From Calliopum simillimum (Eukaryota > Arthropoda > Insecta > Diptera > Lauxaniidae), in NCBI GenBank assembly GCA_951812925.1, contig OX638369.1, positions 1,302,001 to 1,366,000 of the forward strand: a stretch of DNA of 64,000 nucleotides. Reading direction: 5' to 3'. Shown here one piece after another: positions 24,400 through 36,131 of the stretch; positions within the stretch are counted from its first letter, which is position 1; the number at the start of each line of letters is the position of its first letter. A program made the position numbers and the translations under genes. A model generated the notes under the pieces. The model was given only the letters and a program-made list of their open reading frames with translations. It had not been told where the DNA came from and ran no database searches.

Positions 24400-24818
24400 A
24401 ATAACCGATTTATTATAAGCGATTCATATTTTTACATGGATTTTTGGTATATTGTTCTGTAAAAATATGACTCGATTATTTGAAATCGGTTATTTGACCG
24501 ATATAATTTTTGGGAATAAATATAATCAATTCCACGCTATCAAGCAAACTTTTCGTAAAAACAAAACCCTATTTTATTGATTACTGACAGAATACTAGCC
24601 AAAACATATTATGATATTACTTTTGTCTCTATAAGAATTTTGAAAATTAAGTATAAAAATAAATATTAAACGCAAGGTAAAATTTTCATTGGAAAATGCG
24701 CCGAACTAAAGTTGAACGTAGAGGTATGGTTCCTTGGGCAAATATTCATAGAATTGAATGAACTTTCACATGGGGGGGTAGCCGATAAAATTTCGTCCAT
24801 ACAATTTGGCCCACCCTA
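24400..24818 (+). mobile_element. Family M repeat, copy 1, with hAT-like right end
   Basis: Shared with about 40085-40459 (for example CAATTCCACGCTATCA.., AAAATGCGCCGAACTAAAG, GGGCAAATATTCATAGAATT). It ends GGCCCACCCTA, followed by ATATACAT at 24819-24826, which fits the hAT target form seen for families A-C. The left end was not identified. Confidence 0.6.
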
Positions 24819-25061
24819 ATATACATATTGCACATATATACATATACAAGTATATATATGTACGTATATACATATATATGTGTACATAACATGTATATAA
24901 ACACCGATACATACTCAAAAATCGTTAAAAAAACTAAAATGTCGAACAAAAAAACGGGTGGACGTTCGATTTCGCGGTTCGCGGATTTAGATACTAGAAG
25001 GCTCCCCTAACATTATCCCTGAAAAAATCGCGGGTGGCACTTCAAAAAGTTAAAATTTTTT

Positions 25062-25806
25062 CCTAGGGACTTTAACGTCCTGAGTCCGAATCCGGTCCGT
25101 TTTTTTCCAGAACGTCTGAGAAAAAATATTTCAAGGTCATATGGAGGTCATGTGTCGTTTGGTAATAAATTCGCTAAAATTCTGAAACTAATTTTTTATT
25201 ATAGAGATCTTGGTCCTTAAAAAGAATATGTGATCAAAAAGGGTATCTCGGGCCTAGTTTCGGAGACATAGCCATCGGAAGATCCGAATATATCTTCTAT
25301 GAAAACCGCTATAAGTTGGGAACCCCTGTATGGATTTGTAAAATATTGGTGTCATATGAAATGTATTTTGACAGCCTATAAAAATGTAACGTTCATATTT
25401 TCAATTGGATTCATAGTTTTCGAGATATATTTTTTTTTTAAATTTTGTAAAATAAATCAACAACACCTACAACAACAACAACAAAATACCTTTCATATGA
25501 CACCAATATTTTCGAAATCCATCCTGGGGTTTCCAACTTATAGCGGTTTTCATAGAAGATATATCAGGATCTTCCAAAGGCTATGTCTCTGAAACTAGGT
25601 TCGAGGTACCCTTTTTGATCACATATTCTTTTTAAGACCTAAGAGCTCAATGATTAAAAATTAGCTTCAGAATTTTAGCGAATTTACCACTAAACGACAC
25701 ATGAACCCCATTTTGACCTCCATATGACCTTGAAATCTTTTTTCTCAGACGTTCTGAAAAAAAAAACGGACCCGGGATTTGGATTCAGGACGTCAAAGTC
25801 CTTAGG
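25062..25806. repeat. Foldback element D (about 0.75 kb)
   Basis: Left arm blocks (GGGACTTTAACGTCCTGA, CAAGGTCATATGGAGGTCA, GGTGTCATATGAAA) recur inverted on the right (TTCATATGACACC, CCTCCATATGACCTTG, CAGGACGTCAAAGTCC) about a centre near 25430. The arms diverge outside these limits, so the termini and any duplication are lost. Frame 25299-25592 lies across the palindrome and is not a gene. Confidence 0.75.
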
Positions 25807-27139
25807 AAACACATAGTCTGGTCAAAACGCCATGAAATTTTTTTTTTTTGTAAGCCTGTGTAACCAGCGTCCCCAAAAACTTTCGAGTAACTTTTTGTTG
25901 GATTTGGGTGGATATATATGCAAATCATCCGTTATTTTGAATCTGCCTTTTGTTTTTTTAAAATGCAACATCAGATTCGTTATCAACGACCCCTTAAAAC
26001 TCCATGAAAAAACTTTCATCTCGAAAATATATTAATTTCGACTTTTGGCCAGCTTTGCAGGATTTGAACTAGAGTGCGTTGGGTCAAAAATTATAGAAAT
26101 AAAATATGATTTTTATAAAAAAATTATTACGGTCATTCTTTGAGTTTGATATACACAAAATTTTCCAGTTTCACAGCTCACTTATACTAGTAATAAATAT
26201 AAAAAAAAAATCATTAGAGGTAAGTTTAAAATTTAAGTATCAGCAGAAGACTACGTCAGCGCATAACCCTATCCCAGTCCTCTATATCTTTCAATTTCTA
26301 TTCCTATCTTATATTTATTTAAAAATATGTGGTTACATAAAACCGAAGTGGTCTGAAGATGACTTTATACTAATACAAGTACAAATTTTTGATTACAATT
26401 CAATTTTTTGTGTTATTTTTTACAATTTCAAGTTCTATCGGGCTTAAAAAACACCCTTTATATAGGCGACTTTAAATTGAGTTGTGAAAAAAATAATATA
26501 AATGCTTCTTCAAAACAAAGGAATTTTTTCAAAAATCTGAGTATATTAAATTTCCCAGTTCAAGAAGCTCAAAAGAACAGAAAGCAGCAAAATTTAACTT
26601 TTTCGCTAGAAGCAGAAAAACTTTTCTCATCAGCACATTCCTCACTTCAAACGATTGAAACATTGTAATCAATTAAATTTCATGCCTGTCTGGCATTAAT
26701 CCAAGCGAGCGAACTCGTACCTACGTTCATACTTTGCCCAACAAAAGTTGAAAGCAACGTTACAGATTTTACGGTGAACGTAGTAAAATATGTCACCGAA
26801 AATTTAGTTATGGTCCCCTTTTTGTTGACCTACGAAACACAACACAAGAATCTAATTATAGACATAAGAGTTGGCGTTCAGTTTGGTTAGTTGGTTAGCT
26901 GATGGGCTGGTTAGTTGGTAGGCTAACTGGTTAGTTAGTTGATTAAGTGGTTTATGGCAACACTTACACTTACTGAGAACGTTAGTTATTTTGATAGTCG
27001 TGGAAATTAAAAAAAGTAAGTTTTCTCTTTGATACTCGTATGTTGAGGGCTTTTAATTAGTTCTTTTCAAGTGTTTACTAAAGACCAACATGAACTGACG
27101 GCATTTTAAAAAAGTGTGTGCCAAACGTTTGCCAAAAAA
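25807..27139. other. Intron 2, unassigned
   Basis: AT-rich, with imperfect TTAGTTGGTTAG-type repeats at about 26884-26945. Frames at 26106-26668 are AT-rich, lack recognisable domains, and are not called. Confidence 0.35.
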
Positions 27140-27144
27140 ACAAA

Positions 27145-27205
27145 AAAACTAGAAAGGGTTAGTGCTACCTATGGCTTGGCCAAAAATTAAATACCCTACA
27201 CCGCA
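27145..27205 (+). mobile_element. DINE-1-like repeat, start
   Basis: ACTAGAAAGGGTTAGTGC.., GGCTTGGCCAAAAATTAAA and TACCCTACACCGCA match the first part of the repeat at 3185. It is interrupted by the TIR element that follows. Host sequence appears to resume at about 28704. Confidence 0.55.
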
Positions 27206-28703
27206 CAGTGCGAAATTTTCAGAGTCTACCGGAACTTAATTCATATCTCAGCACATAAAGCAGTTATCGTTATGAAACTTGTATGTATGTATTCTCCTTT
27301 AACTCCTAGGAGGAGCATAGGGCCAATATGAAATCTCTCCATTTGTCACGATCCCTTGCGATGACTTTGATCTCTTACCACGATTTTCCCGATTCTTGGA
27401 ATTCCTTTTCCAACGACCTTTTCCAGTTGGTTTTGGGTCTACCACGTCCTCTACTGCCTTGTGCATTCCACTCAAGGGCCTGGCGACAAACTTCGCTGTG
27501 TGGTTGCCGGAGAGTGTGACCAATCCATCCCCATTTGCGCAGCTTGATCTCGTTTGCTATAGCCTTCTGTTTGCATTTTTGATGTAGCTCGGCATTTGAT
27601 ATAGTGCGAGGCCACCAAACCTTTAGTATACGTCTTAAGCATTTGTTGACGAATACTTGCAGCTTGTTCGTTAGTTGTTCAGTAACAAGCCATGTTTCGC
27701 ACCCATATAACAAAACCGATTTCACATTCGAATCAAAAATGCGCACTCTCGTTTTGGTGGATATAACGGATGAAGAAACTTAATACTTGGATATATATTT
27801 AGTTGGCAAAACACCATGCTAAAATTAAGGGGGATCAAACAAGGAGTTATTATAGCTCCCATATATGGAATTGCTTAAAACGTTGTATTTCTGCTCCTCT
27901 ACCAGATATCGCCATGAAACTTGATAGATATAACATTTTCTTATCAAAACACCATAAAAAATGAAGGGGGTAAGACAAAGGGCATTTGTTGTTTCTTGCA
28001 TTTTTATTCAGAAATGCTTCTAAATTTCGAGAGGGTTCCCTGTACCTTTTTTGTGTATTATAAACTAGCGTGCGAATAGTTACCTTAAAACTATGGAGAG
28101 TGTCAAATGTTAGTGTTGCTGAGCCTATTTTTTCCAAAACAAAACCAACGATGGCGTCCGATGTCGGTTTTTTATGAAATTTCGGTGTTATATGAAATTT
28201 CGACAGATGTTTTGTGTTTCCAGTAGAGGATAAACCTACCTTTCAAATTTTGTACGTTTCAAAATGGCGATTTGCGGTAACACCTTTTAAAGTATCCAAT
28301 GAAGTTGAAAATGTAAATCTTATGAAGTTCTTAAAAAGCACAATTTTCACAAACAAATCACACACGAGTAAGAAAAGATTCTGCAATTATTTGAATGCCA
28401 ATAAGTGACAATTTTATTAAAAAATAAATGTAAAAATTTTCGCGGCCTACCGACTTACCGTTTTTATGTACCAATCTATAAACTAAAACAAATCGAAAAG
28501 ATTTCTATAGTCAAAAAGTATGAATGAATAAGTAATGCAAGTTTCAGGTGCATTTTGCAGTTGTTTCGCAGGGTTGTTCACCAAACTGAGTGTGAGGTTT
28601 TTGAGGTGGGATATTAAGCTACTGAAATAACGAATAATCTGATGCGTTTTATGTATTACAAAAATTAAATAAAGTTCCGCTAAACCTCCCAAATTTCGCA
28701 CTG
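27206..28703. mobile_element. TIR element (CAGTGCGAAATTT ends) inside DINE-like repeat
   Basis: Starts CAGTGCGAAATTT and ends AAATTTCGCACTG, a 13-base perfect inverted repeat. Flanks TACACCGCA and TGCACCGCA differ at one base, suggesting an 8-9-bp target duplication. The end CAGTG fits the hAT YARNG form. It contains a non-LTR retrotransposon fragment at 27299-27770. No own transposase was recognised. Confidence 0.6.
27299..27770 (-). pseudogene. Non-LTR retrotransposon 3' end (RTE-like ORF2 C-terminus)
   Basis: The minus strand encodes the C-terminal part of a LINE polyprotein, after the reverse transcriptase palm: SVLLYGCETW, then NKCLRRILKVWWP, ISNAELHQ, RKWGWIGHTLR and GRGRPKTNWKRSLEKE. 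It continues after an in-frame TAA (at 27375-27377) as an IARDR..W..F..ALCSS-like end. The YGCETW..W.GH..R..GRPK pattern is known from RTE-type and related elements. It is 5'-truncated, with no catalytic FADD box. A short ATACATAC tail follows on the minus strand (about 27281-27292). A dead fragment in transcriptional opposition to Gsc. Confidence 0.8.
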
Positions 28704-31010
28704 TGCACCGCAGAGTTTTAAAAATTTTGAATTTATCTTTTTTCTTTTTGCCATATTTGGTAGCGTTATCTCAAATAATCTTTCATTATGGCATTTGGAG
28801 ATTATTCTTATATCTTTTATTTGTAATTTTTTGACGAATTGTGAAACAAAAATATGGTCTAAAAATTTACTGTTACTGTTTACTTATGTTTAAGCACAAT
28901 ACGTTGTATTAATCAAAAACTGATTACTGAAATCTTGTACGCTAGGGCATGGCAGTCATTTACGCCCACTATTTTCTTAAAGTGTCTGAAATACATTGTA
29001 GAATGCAATTTCCAAGAAGCACACTATGGTTTCAATGATCATTTTTTGAGACAGAAGCCCAAAGTTTGAAAAATTTAATTTGATTAAATTTTTTCTTGTT
29101 TAATCATAAAGGTCACATAGCAAAGATAACAAAACCAGATATGTATTTTAATAGTTTTTGTCATTGCACTGTAAATTGATACAGAGCTGAACTTGAACTT
29201 AAATTTAATTTACATTTCGTTGGGTTTATTCAAAATGAGTGGGAGCATTTTTTTAGTAAAATTTTGCGATTTTGTGTTGCAAACTTTCTTAAGCTGAAAC
29301 TAACAAAGTTTACCGGAGTTTACCTTAATCTTATGCATTTGACATGATCAGAGTTTTCTGAATGCAGTTGTACTAACTCAAATTTAAAATCTGACAGTAA
29401 AAATTTTGAATTCAAATTCAAATTTCCATAGTTTTGTCCACAAAATGTGGTTAATGAAACCATAGTGGAGCAGAGTGATAAAATTCCTTTTATTTTTTGT
29501 ATGTTCAGAACAATTTTGTCACGGAGGATAAGGTCTCTTTTCTAGTTTAATAGTACAAACTATTAGTTTCTTTTTATTTTGAAATGTGTAAATACTTCCA
29601 TTTAGATAACACGGGATAAAATCATGTATTACCTATTAAAAAATAAAAAATAAGCCCGGAGAGTCCACCGAAGTATGAGTGTTTTCACTGCACCTACATA
29701 CATATGTGTGTGCATACTCGTATATCCATAGCACGTTGGTTTTTCATACGGATTTTCCTATTAATTATGTTAATATTATGATTTCGAAGAATAATAAATA
29801 ATATTTTATAAATTGCTTAATATAAACATGCATACACTTGCCGCCAATTATATGTATATTTGAATACCGACAGCAAAAACATTGGTTGAAATTACATAAT
29901 TTAAATTATTTTTATGCTTGATCTGTTTGCAAAATATGCAAGTTCCACAAATAAACATTCATAAGTCCATGAACATACAAATATGTGTGTACATAAGCGT
30001 TACTGTACTGACAACAACATATTCATAATATATACACGTACACATGTATGTATGGTATAGTAAAGTTTACTCGAATCAGCGCATAATTCCAATCTACTGA
30101 TATGGGAAAATTCAGCTCTTGCTATTAACTTTTAGAGTATTTTAATTATTGAAAAAACTAAAGCAAACAGAAAGTCACGTTTTTTCAAGCACCCACTCTC
30201 GTTGCCCCCTCAGCCACCTCTGGCTAAATATCCGCACATACACACTTGCATGCATGCGGCTATCAATCGCATAACTAATCTCATAATTTTACTCCATCAA
30301 CCATTTAAAAATTAAATAAAAACAATAAATTTTTTCCACAATTTTCGCGAAAATACAAAAAAAATGGCGCACTAAATTTCAATAGCTCGTGGCTAAAAAT
30401 GTGAAAATGCCGAATCGCTAACGCGTGTGTGTGTGTGAACATGTATGCGTTTTAACACAAAAACAACAAGAACGAAAAAACAAGAAAAACTGAAGCTGCT
30501 CTCAATTTTTAAAATTAAATAAACATAAAATTAAGCGATTTATGGCAACTCTGTCCAGGCAGGAGGATTTAACCCCTTGATGCCAATAAAAACATGCGAG
30601 ACGAGAAAAAAACGCACACGTTCGCAAAATAAACAGTGACGGAAGCGTAACGCGAATGTAACGTAAGGGTAACGAAACGTAACAACACACACACACAACA
30701 CAGACGCGCGAGTACATACCATATCGTTATACCAATCAACGGCTTAACGTATCAATCAAAACGACTTAAGCCTTTTTTCGGCTGTAACTCATGCTGTCGG
30801 TGCTTTTGGTTGTTGTTTTTTGTTTTTTGGTATCGTTTCCGTTTCCGAACTCTTTTTTTTCTTTTGTTTTTGTTGCTTTGCTTTTGCCCCTGGTGTATAT
30901 TTGAATTTTTAAATAATTTCACTTGCGCAAAAAAAAAAAAAAAAATGGCCCTGAGGTCACGCACAGCATCAAAATGTTCTGCTTTGCGCTCTCTAAATGT
31001 AAACAAGAAA
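28704..31010. other. Intron 2, unassigned
   Basis: No element with identifiable ends. It contains short microsatellites (GTGTGTGT at about 30425-30437, CA-rich at about 30685-30700). Frames near 30502-31019 overlap these and A/T runs and are not genes. Confidence 0.35.
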
Positions 31011-31015
31011 TCGGT

Positions 31016-31264
31016 TTAAAAACTTGCACGCTCTGCAAAATGGCGATACGTCGCGCCATCGTCAACCCAGTCCACAATTAATCGAATATATTGTAGCTGA
31101 CCAGCGGATTTTTGGCCGCGCAGCAAAATCGTATTACGTAGTCGGTTCATATCAGAAAAAAATTTGACGAAATCTGCCACCTTTGCTACCACGTGATGAC
31201 GTGCATGAAATCCATTTAACAAATAGGCCGATAGCAGTTGATTTTTAATTAAGAACGGCGACAT
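31016..31264 (-). CDS. Putative small protein nested in Gsc intron 2 (82 aa)
   Basis: I do not recognise this protein. The minus strand reads 82 codons from ATG (31262-31264) to TAA (31016-31018). Unlike the other frames around it, its composition is balanced, with many GC-rich codons: LLSAYLLNGFHARHHVVAKV.. early, a NRLRNTILLRGQ segment, and GQLQYIRLIVDWVDDG late, with no low-complexity runs. The first half could form amphipathic helices. There is no signal peptide or membrane span. It lies antisense inside the 32-kb intron and no canonical polyadenylation signal was seen downstream. It may be a real nested gene, an exon of a larger one, or a domesticated or decayed transposon piece. Confidence 0.4.
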   Translation of the reverse strand: MSPFLIKNQLLSAYLLNGFHARHHVVAKVADFVKFFSDMNRLRNTILLRGQKSAGQLQYIRLIVDWVDDGATYRHFAERASF

Positions 31265-32166
31265 TTTAGGGTTGCCATTGGTACTTTTTGCGTAGAATAT
31301 AGCAAAAAGAAATTGGCTGAAATACTCTCATTGCTGCATTTTTTTTTGTTTCTTAAAAGTTAAATAAAAAATTCATTGCGTACAAATTTCACCATGTCAT
31401 AAAAATCATTGATTCAAGAGGCACAAGAGTTGTTTGTGTGGATCCTTTTTTACACAGTAGGCGTAAAATTTCACACAGTTTTATTAAGATAATGATAATT
31501 TACTAAAATCAACTTAAAAACCAACTGTTAAAAAATTACGCTGTGCTACTCGAAGAAAAGTTCTGGGTTCTCACATATCACATCGTGTTTGGCACTCAAA
31601 AATTATTTTTGGCGTACTCGGTTTTTCTTCATCACTCAAGGATTTCGTAGCTCAGCCATTTTTCAACGAATCTTTATGCGTTTGATTTTGATTGACAGTT
31701 AAGAGTTGTAGCTCTATTAAAAATTGGATAAAAAGTCATCGAGCTTAGGCCGATATCATGCATGATATCATCACTTTTTTCGCAAATGCCACATAGTCTT
31801 TTAAGTCAAAATCCGAATTTTAGGAATTTAATTTTTTTTTTATTTTTTACCAAAATTTCATAAAAATTCCTTTCCAGGCAAAAAACAGAAATTCAAATAG
31901 ACGGTCATTTGAAGTTTTTATGACCCAAAACGTGTGAACTCAAAAGCAATTTGTTTTTCATAAATACCTACAGACAGGAAAAAATTTATATGAAGTTGTC
32001 GTGAACTCCAAGAAAAGGTGTAAAAGAGAGTAAAAGCCCGCGGACCACAGAAAAAACCCGAGCCCGCACATAGCTCTAGCTCGGATAGCCAAAACTTTCC
32101 TAAAAGATAAAAATAAAAATTTATTAAGTATTTTTATCAATAACATATTTTATTACGATAATTTCG
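31265..32166. other. Intron 2, unassigned
   Basis: AT-rich, nothing recognised. Frame 31958-32146 on the minus strand lacks support. Confidence 0.35.
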
Positions 32167-32340
32167 CGCCATCGGGGACCAAGATCAGATGAAAAATGGC
32201 AGCTTCTTGGTTTAGTGAATAAACAAATGATATACATATTTGTTCTGTTAATTTATGTTAGAAGGCAGTAGCTTAGTATGTTCATTCACTAAATCCAGAA
32301 TAGAGCTGTCATTATTCATTCGATCTTGGTCCACAAGGGC
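32167..32340. mobile_element. Short MITE-like inverted repeat
   Basis: The left half (GGACCAAGATCAGATGAA.., CAGCT, TTTAGTGAAT) is mirrored by the right half (ATTCACTAAA, AGCTG, TTCGATCTTGGTCC) with arms of roughly 60-70 bases and short loop. Ends GCGCC and AAGGGC are imprecise and no target duplication was resolved. Confidence 0.65.
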
Positions 32341-33003
32341 TTGAATTTTTTATAATAAAATTTGTTATGGATGATAATAATAAAATTTAAAATTTTTTAC
32401 TTTTTCGGTCCGAAAATAGCCTTTGTATATTATAATATTATGGGGATATCCTTTTTTTAGAAGCACATAGCTTAAAAAGAAGGAACCCAATCGAAAAGTA
32501 ATTAAAGTACGGCTTGTTGAGGGTAGGTTTGGCTATCAGAATTCATTGACAAAAATTAGCTCCACTGCTTCTGTAGACCTCAAAACAGTGATTTTTGCAC
32601 TTTTGAGCAAGGATATCTCAGGATCCTGACGTGATAGAAAAAAAAAGTTCAGATTCGTAGCAAATCACACTGGAATGGAATACTGACTTATTATAAGTAT
32701 GTAAGTATATTCAATAATTCCGATTGTTTTAAAAGTCAAATCAATGCTTTTCTTTTGTCAATCTATCTTTAACTTTATTACTTTTGACTGCAAGCGGTTC
32801 TGTGATTAAAATACAATTAATATAATTCACTCACACTGACTTCGCATAGATAAATTGTTATTTAAATAAATCTGCATACAAACTCTGGCCGCAAGGCAAA
32901 TCAGACAACGCGCAGACACCTGCAACAAAGCAAATTTTTCTCATTTCCCACGACATACAACCCTAGTGGTAATGAATATCTTGTATGAACTATAAATCAG
33001 ATT

Positions 33004-33445
33004 ATATCGCCGGTGCTTACGAAGACTATCTCTTCTTTAAATGTGGACAAGAAAATCCTTTTTTCAAACTGCGGCGAAAAAGATCTTTTTTGTGCGAATG
33101 CGGACAAGAAAATCACTTTTTAAAAAATGCGGAGAAGAAAATAACTTATTACAAAATGCGGCAAAAAAATCACTTTTTACAAAATGCGGCGAAGAAAATC
33201 TCTTTCGATTAGTAATGCAAATTTTTGTCGCAAAAAGGAATAGGAAAAATTTCGCTGAAAAAATGATTTAATGTGATTTTCTTCACCGCATTTTGTAAAA
33301 AGTGATTTTCTTCGCCGCATTTTATAAAAGGTGATTTTCTTGTCCGCATATTACAAAAAAGATTTTTTTCGCCGCAATTTCAAAAAAAGATTTTCTTCGC
33401 CGCAACTTTCGGTTGGAAGATTTTCTTCGTAAGCACCGGCGATAT
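33004..33445. repeat. Palindromic element with about 30-bp subrepeats
   Basis: Outer inverted repeats ATATCGCCGGTGCTTACGA and TCGTAAGCACCGGCGATAT are perfect. Between them the left arm has five or six units of about 30 bases of the type GCGGMGAAGAAAATCACTTTTTACAAAAT, and the right arm has the same units in reverse complement. The loop is at about 33215-33265. ATAT lies at each edge and could be a 4-bp duplication. Frames 32985-33271 come from the repeat units. Confidence 0.85.
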
Positions 33446-34627
33446 GGGCGTGCAGATATACATAAGTTTGTTAATGGTTAACAGTATTTTCAGTTACATT
33501 TGATATATAATGCTAAACGAATTGATGGACTTTAATATTTTTATATACCCTTTGATATATTTTATATCACACTAGAATTATTCAGCATTTCTTTAAAATT
33601 GAATGCTATATATTTACTTGTATATAAAAGTTAACTAAGTTATTGAATAATACATATGTGCTTATATATATGTTATGTATCCTTTTAGAATCCGAGAAAT
33701 GAATGGGGCGGAAATATATTTCGAAACAAATGAAATCTGACAGTTGTGCATCATATGCATGAGTTCTTGCGATTATTGCTTTAAAATGTCATGAAAAACT
33801 TGTCACTTTTGATGACAGGTTGGACAGAGATGTATATTTGTGAAAGCATGAATCAAATACGATGAATTGCACTGTGCATCATCATCACCATCATCATCCT
33901 CATAATCAGCATCATCATTGTCGTCACGAAGCAACTGTATGTAGTATTTTTCAATTTGCAATTAGCAGCTTTGATGCGATTGATCAAAGGTTGCCATGCC
34001 GTTGGAAGCTTTTCATTTTTTCCGATTGGTTCCTGTTGGTTGACATTTGCCAATTGGTGTACGTGCAACCAAGGACTTATAAATACCCACTTTGTGTGTT
34101 AATAAATTTGTCGCAGTATTAAAACTTAAGCATTGGTGTTGCTACATGCCTGAAGTAGCTGATTGGGCGGACCATCCTTTTTGTGTCATGCTGCCTTGGC
34201 GCGCATAGTGCATTTAATAAGCAGCAAATAAAAGAAATTCTGATATAAATTATATACATTTATTGAAAGGTTTTTTTGAGTTTTTAAAATGATTAACACG
34301 AATATTTGAATATTCGTCACATTTTTGTTTTTAGTTGATAACACACTCTGGTTTTGTCGGTGAAGATCGTGAATTGATCGAAAATATGTTAATCTTTTAA
34401 CGGCACTGGACATCTCTATAGGTGCACTTTCTTAAACATCATCTAGATCAATTAGCAAACCGAATATCAATAGAATTTGATGAACGATTTCGAGCGATTT
34501 CAACAGGTTTCAGCGGAACCACTGAATTTCCCGTAACCGAATTAAGAATGCTCTGCTTCCCGTCAGACCATATTTTGAGTTAGAACAGTGTTATTATTAT
34601 AATTTTAATTATTATTATAATAAATTA
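33446..34627. other. Intron 2, unassigned, with CAT microsatellite
   Basis: A (CAT)n-type microsatellite at about 33878-33920 yields a poly-His frame (33862-34122) that I do not call as a gene. Nothing else supported. Confidence 0.4.
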
Positions 34628-36131
34628 CACAGGCACCCAAAAAAGAAGTGGAATGAACTTTTAATTTCTTGTATGCAGGATAACGCTTTTTAACACTGAA
34701 TCGGACTACATCCATGAAGTTGGAGAAAATGCTGTTTTCAGGCTTTTAGAATAGGAGTCTTACTTTCCGAGTTATGATCTTTTAAAGAAAAGGTATATGA
34801 GCCCCATACAAAGGATAAGTAACTTCTTTTATCTCAGAGCCTTTCTTAATTAGTACTAACACATTTCATACACAGAATCAGACTTCAACTCATTTTGAGT
34901 GTTTTAGGTCATAAATCGGTTTTTCGATACTATTGTTATTTCGTCCATTGTATGGGGGCTGAAATACTTTCTCCTCAAAGGATCATAACCCGGAAAGTAA
35001 GTGCCCTATTTGAAAAGTTTGAAGGTATATATTGATAAGATAGAGTGTGGCTTTTGGCATTAAAAAAAAAATGTTACCGTTTCTTTCTACAAGTAGCTAC
35101 GCCAGTGCCGCAAAATCCAAATATCCAGGCCAAAAGTCCAAGAAAAAACTTTAATTCCGGGAAATTTCGCTAAAATATTTTGAAAGCCAAATGTCCAGGA
35201 TATTACTAACCGAGCAAATAAAATACAGCATACAAAGGTCAGAGCATAGAAAACTGTTTGATATCAGAAATTGTGATTAAAGTTATGCCATATTCAAATC
35301 GTTGGACAAGTTTTGTTTATAATTTTAAATATTTTTTCGGATACAACCCTTTAACTCTGTTCTTTTCTGAATATTTTGGTGTATCGCTAACTATCATAAA
35401 AGAAAAAAATAACGGTAAAAATGGCGTATTCCAAAAAAATTTAAATTTCTATCATGTATGCTACAGAGCGAAAAAAAAGTTACTTGGTTGGCATGATTTG
35501 ATAGCTTGAAGTGTTGTTAACCTTCTTACTTTGGAAGGAAGAAAATTTTTTGTCTTTCGAAAATAAATAACTTTTTTGATAAAAATTGGTTGGTGTACAT
35601 GAAATTTTTATACTCTTATTTTACTAAATTTAAACATTATCTGTTGAAAAATGTAAGAGTTATGATCAAAATTCATTTTAGGTCATATGGGAGGTGGGCG
35701 TATTTGATTTTTGACCACGCCCATTTTTTGTGAATATAATAAGTTATTTGTACACTCTTATTTTACCAAATCTTAATAATTTCTGATTAGAAATGTAAGA
35801 GCTAAGATCCTAATTGTTTTTAGGTTATAAGGAAGGTGGGCGTGTCCATCAGTCAATTTCGCCAAAATTTACACATATTTTAAGAATAACGTCCGCCTAG
35901 TTTGAAAATTCAAGTGTTATTTGTTCGACTTATGACTAATAAATTGGGATTTTGCCGCACTGTGTGTCATAAGCCTGAAAACAGCGTTTTTTTCTACTTC
36001 AAGCAGGGATATCTCGAAATTATGCATTTATATTGACAATTCTTAGGATGCAGTCTGATTCAGCGTCAAAATGAACATAACACTGCATACAAGAAATAAA
36101 AAGTTTATTCCACTTTTTTTGTGTGCCAGTG
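34628..36131. mobile_element. Long-TIR element J (about 1.5 kb)
   Basis: The left end, CACAGGCACCCAAAAAAGAA.., and the right end, ..TTTTTTTGTGTGCCAGTG, are inverted. They extend through TTTAATTTCTTGTATGCAG, an AATCGGACT block and GCTGTTTTCAGGCTT. The interior has a further mirror pair (CCCCATACAAAGGA and CCATTGTATGGGGG) and CACGCCC-containing repeats at about 35680-35850. The target duplication is unresolved. Frame 35258-35509 is AT-rich and uncalled. A related fragment is near 60640-60910. Confidence 0.65.

Noticed and set aside
26106..26668. Two overlapping 86-113-codon frames
   Set aside because: AT-driven composition, no domain, no promoter or splice support.
33862..34122. Poly-His frame
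   Set aside because: Produced by a CAT microsatellite. The rest has no protein-like pattern.
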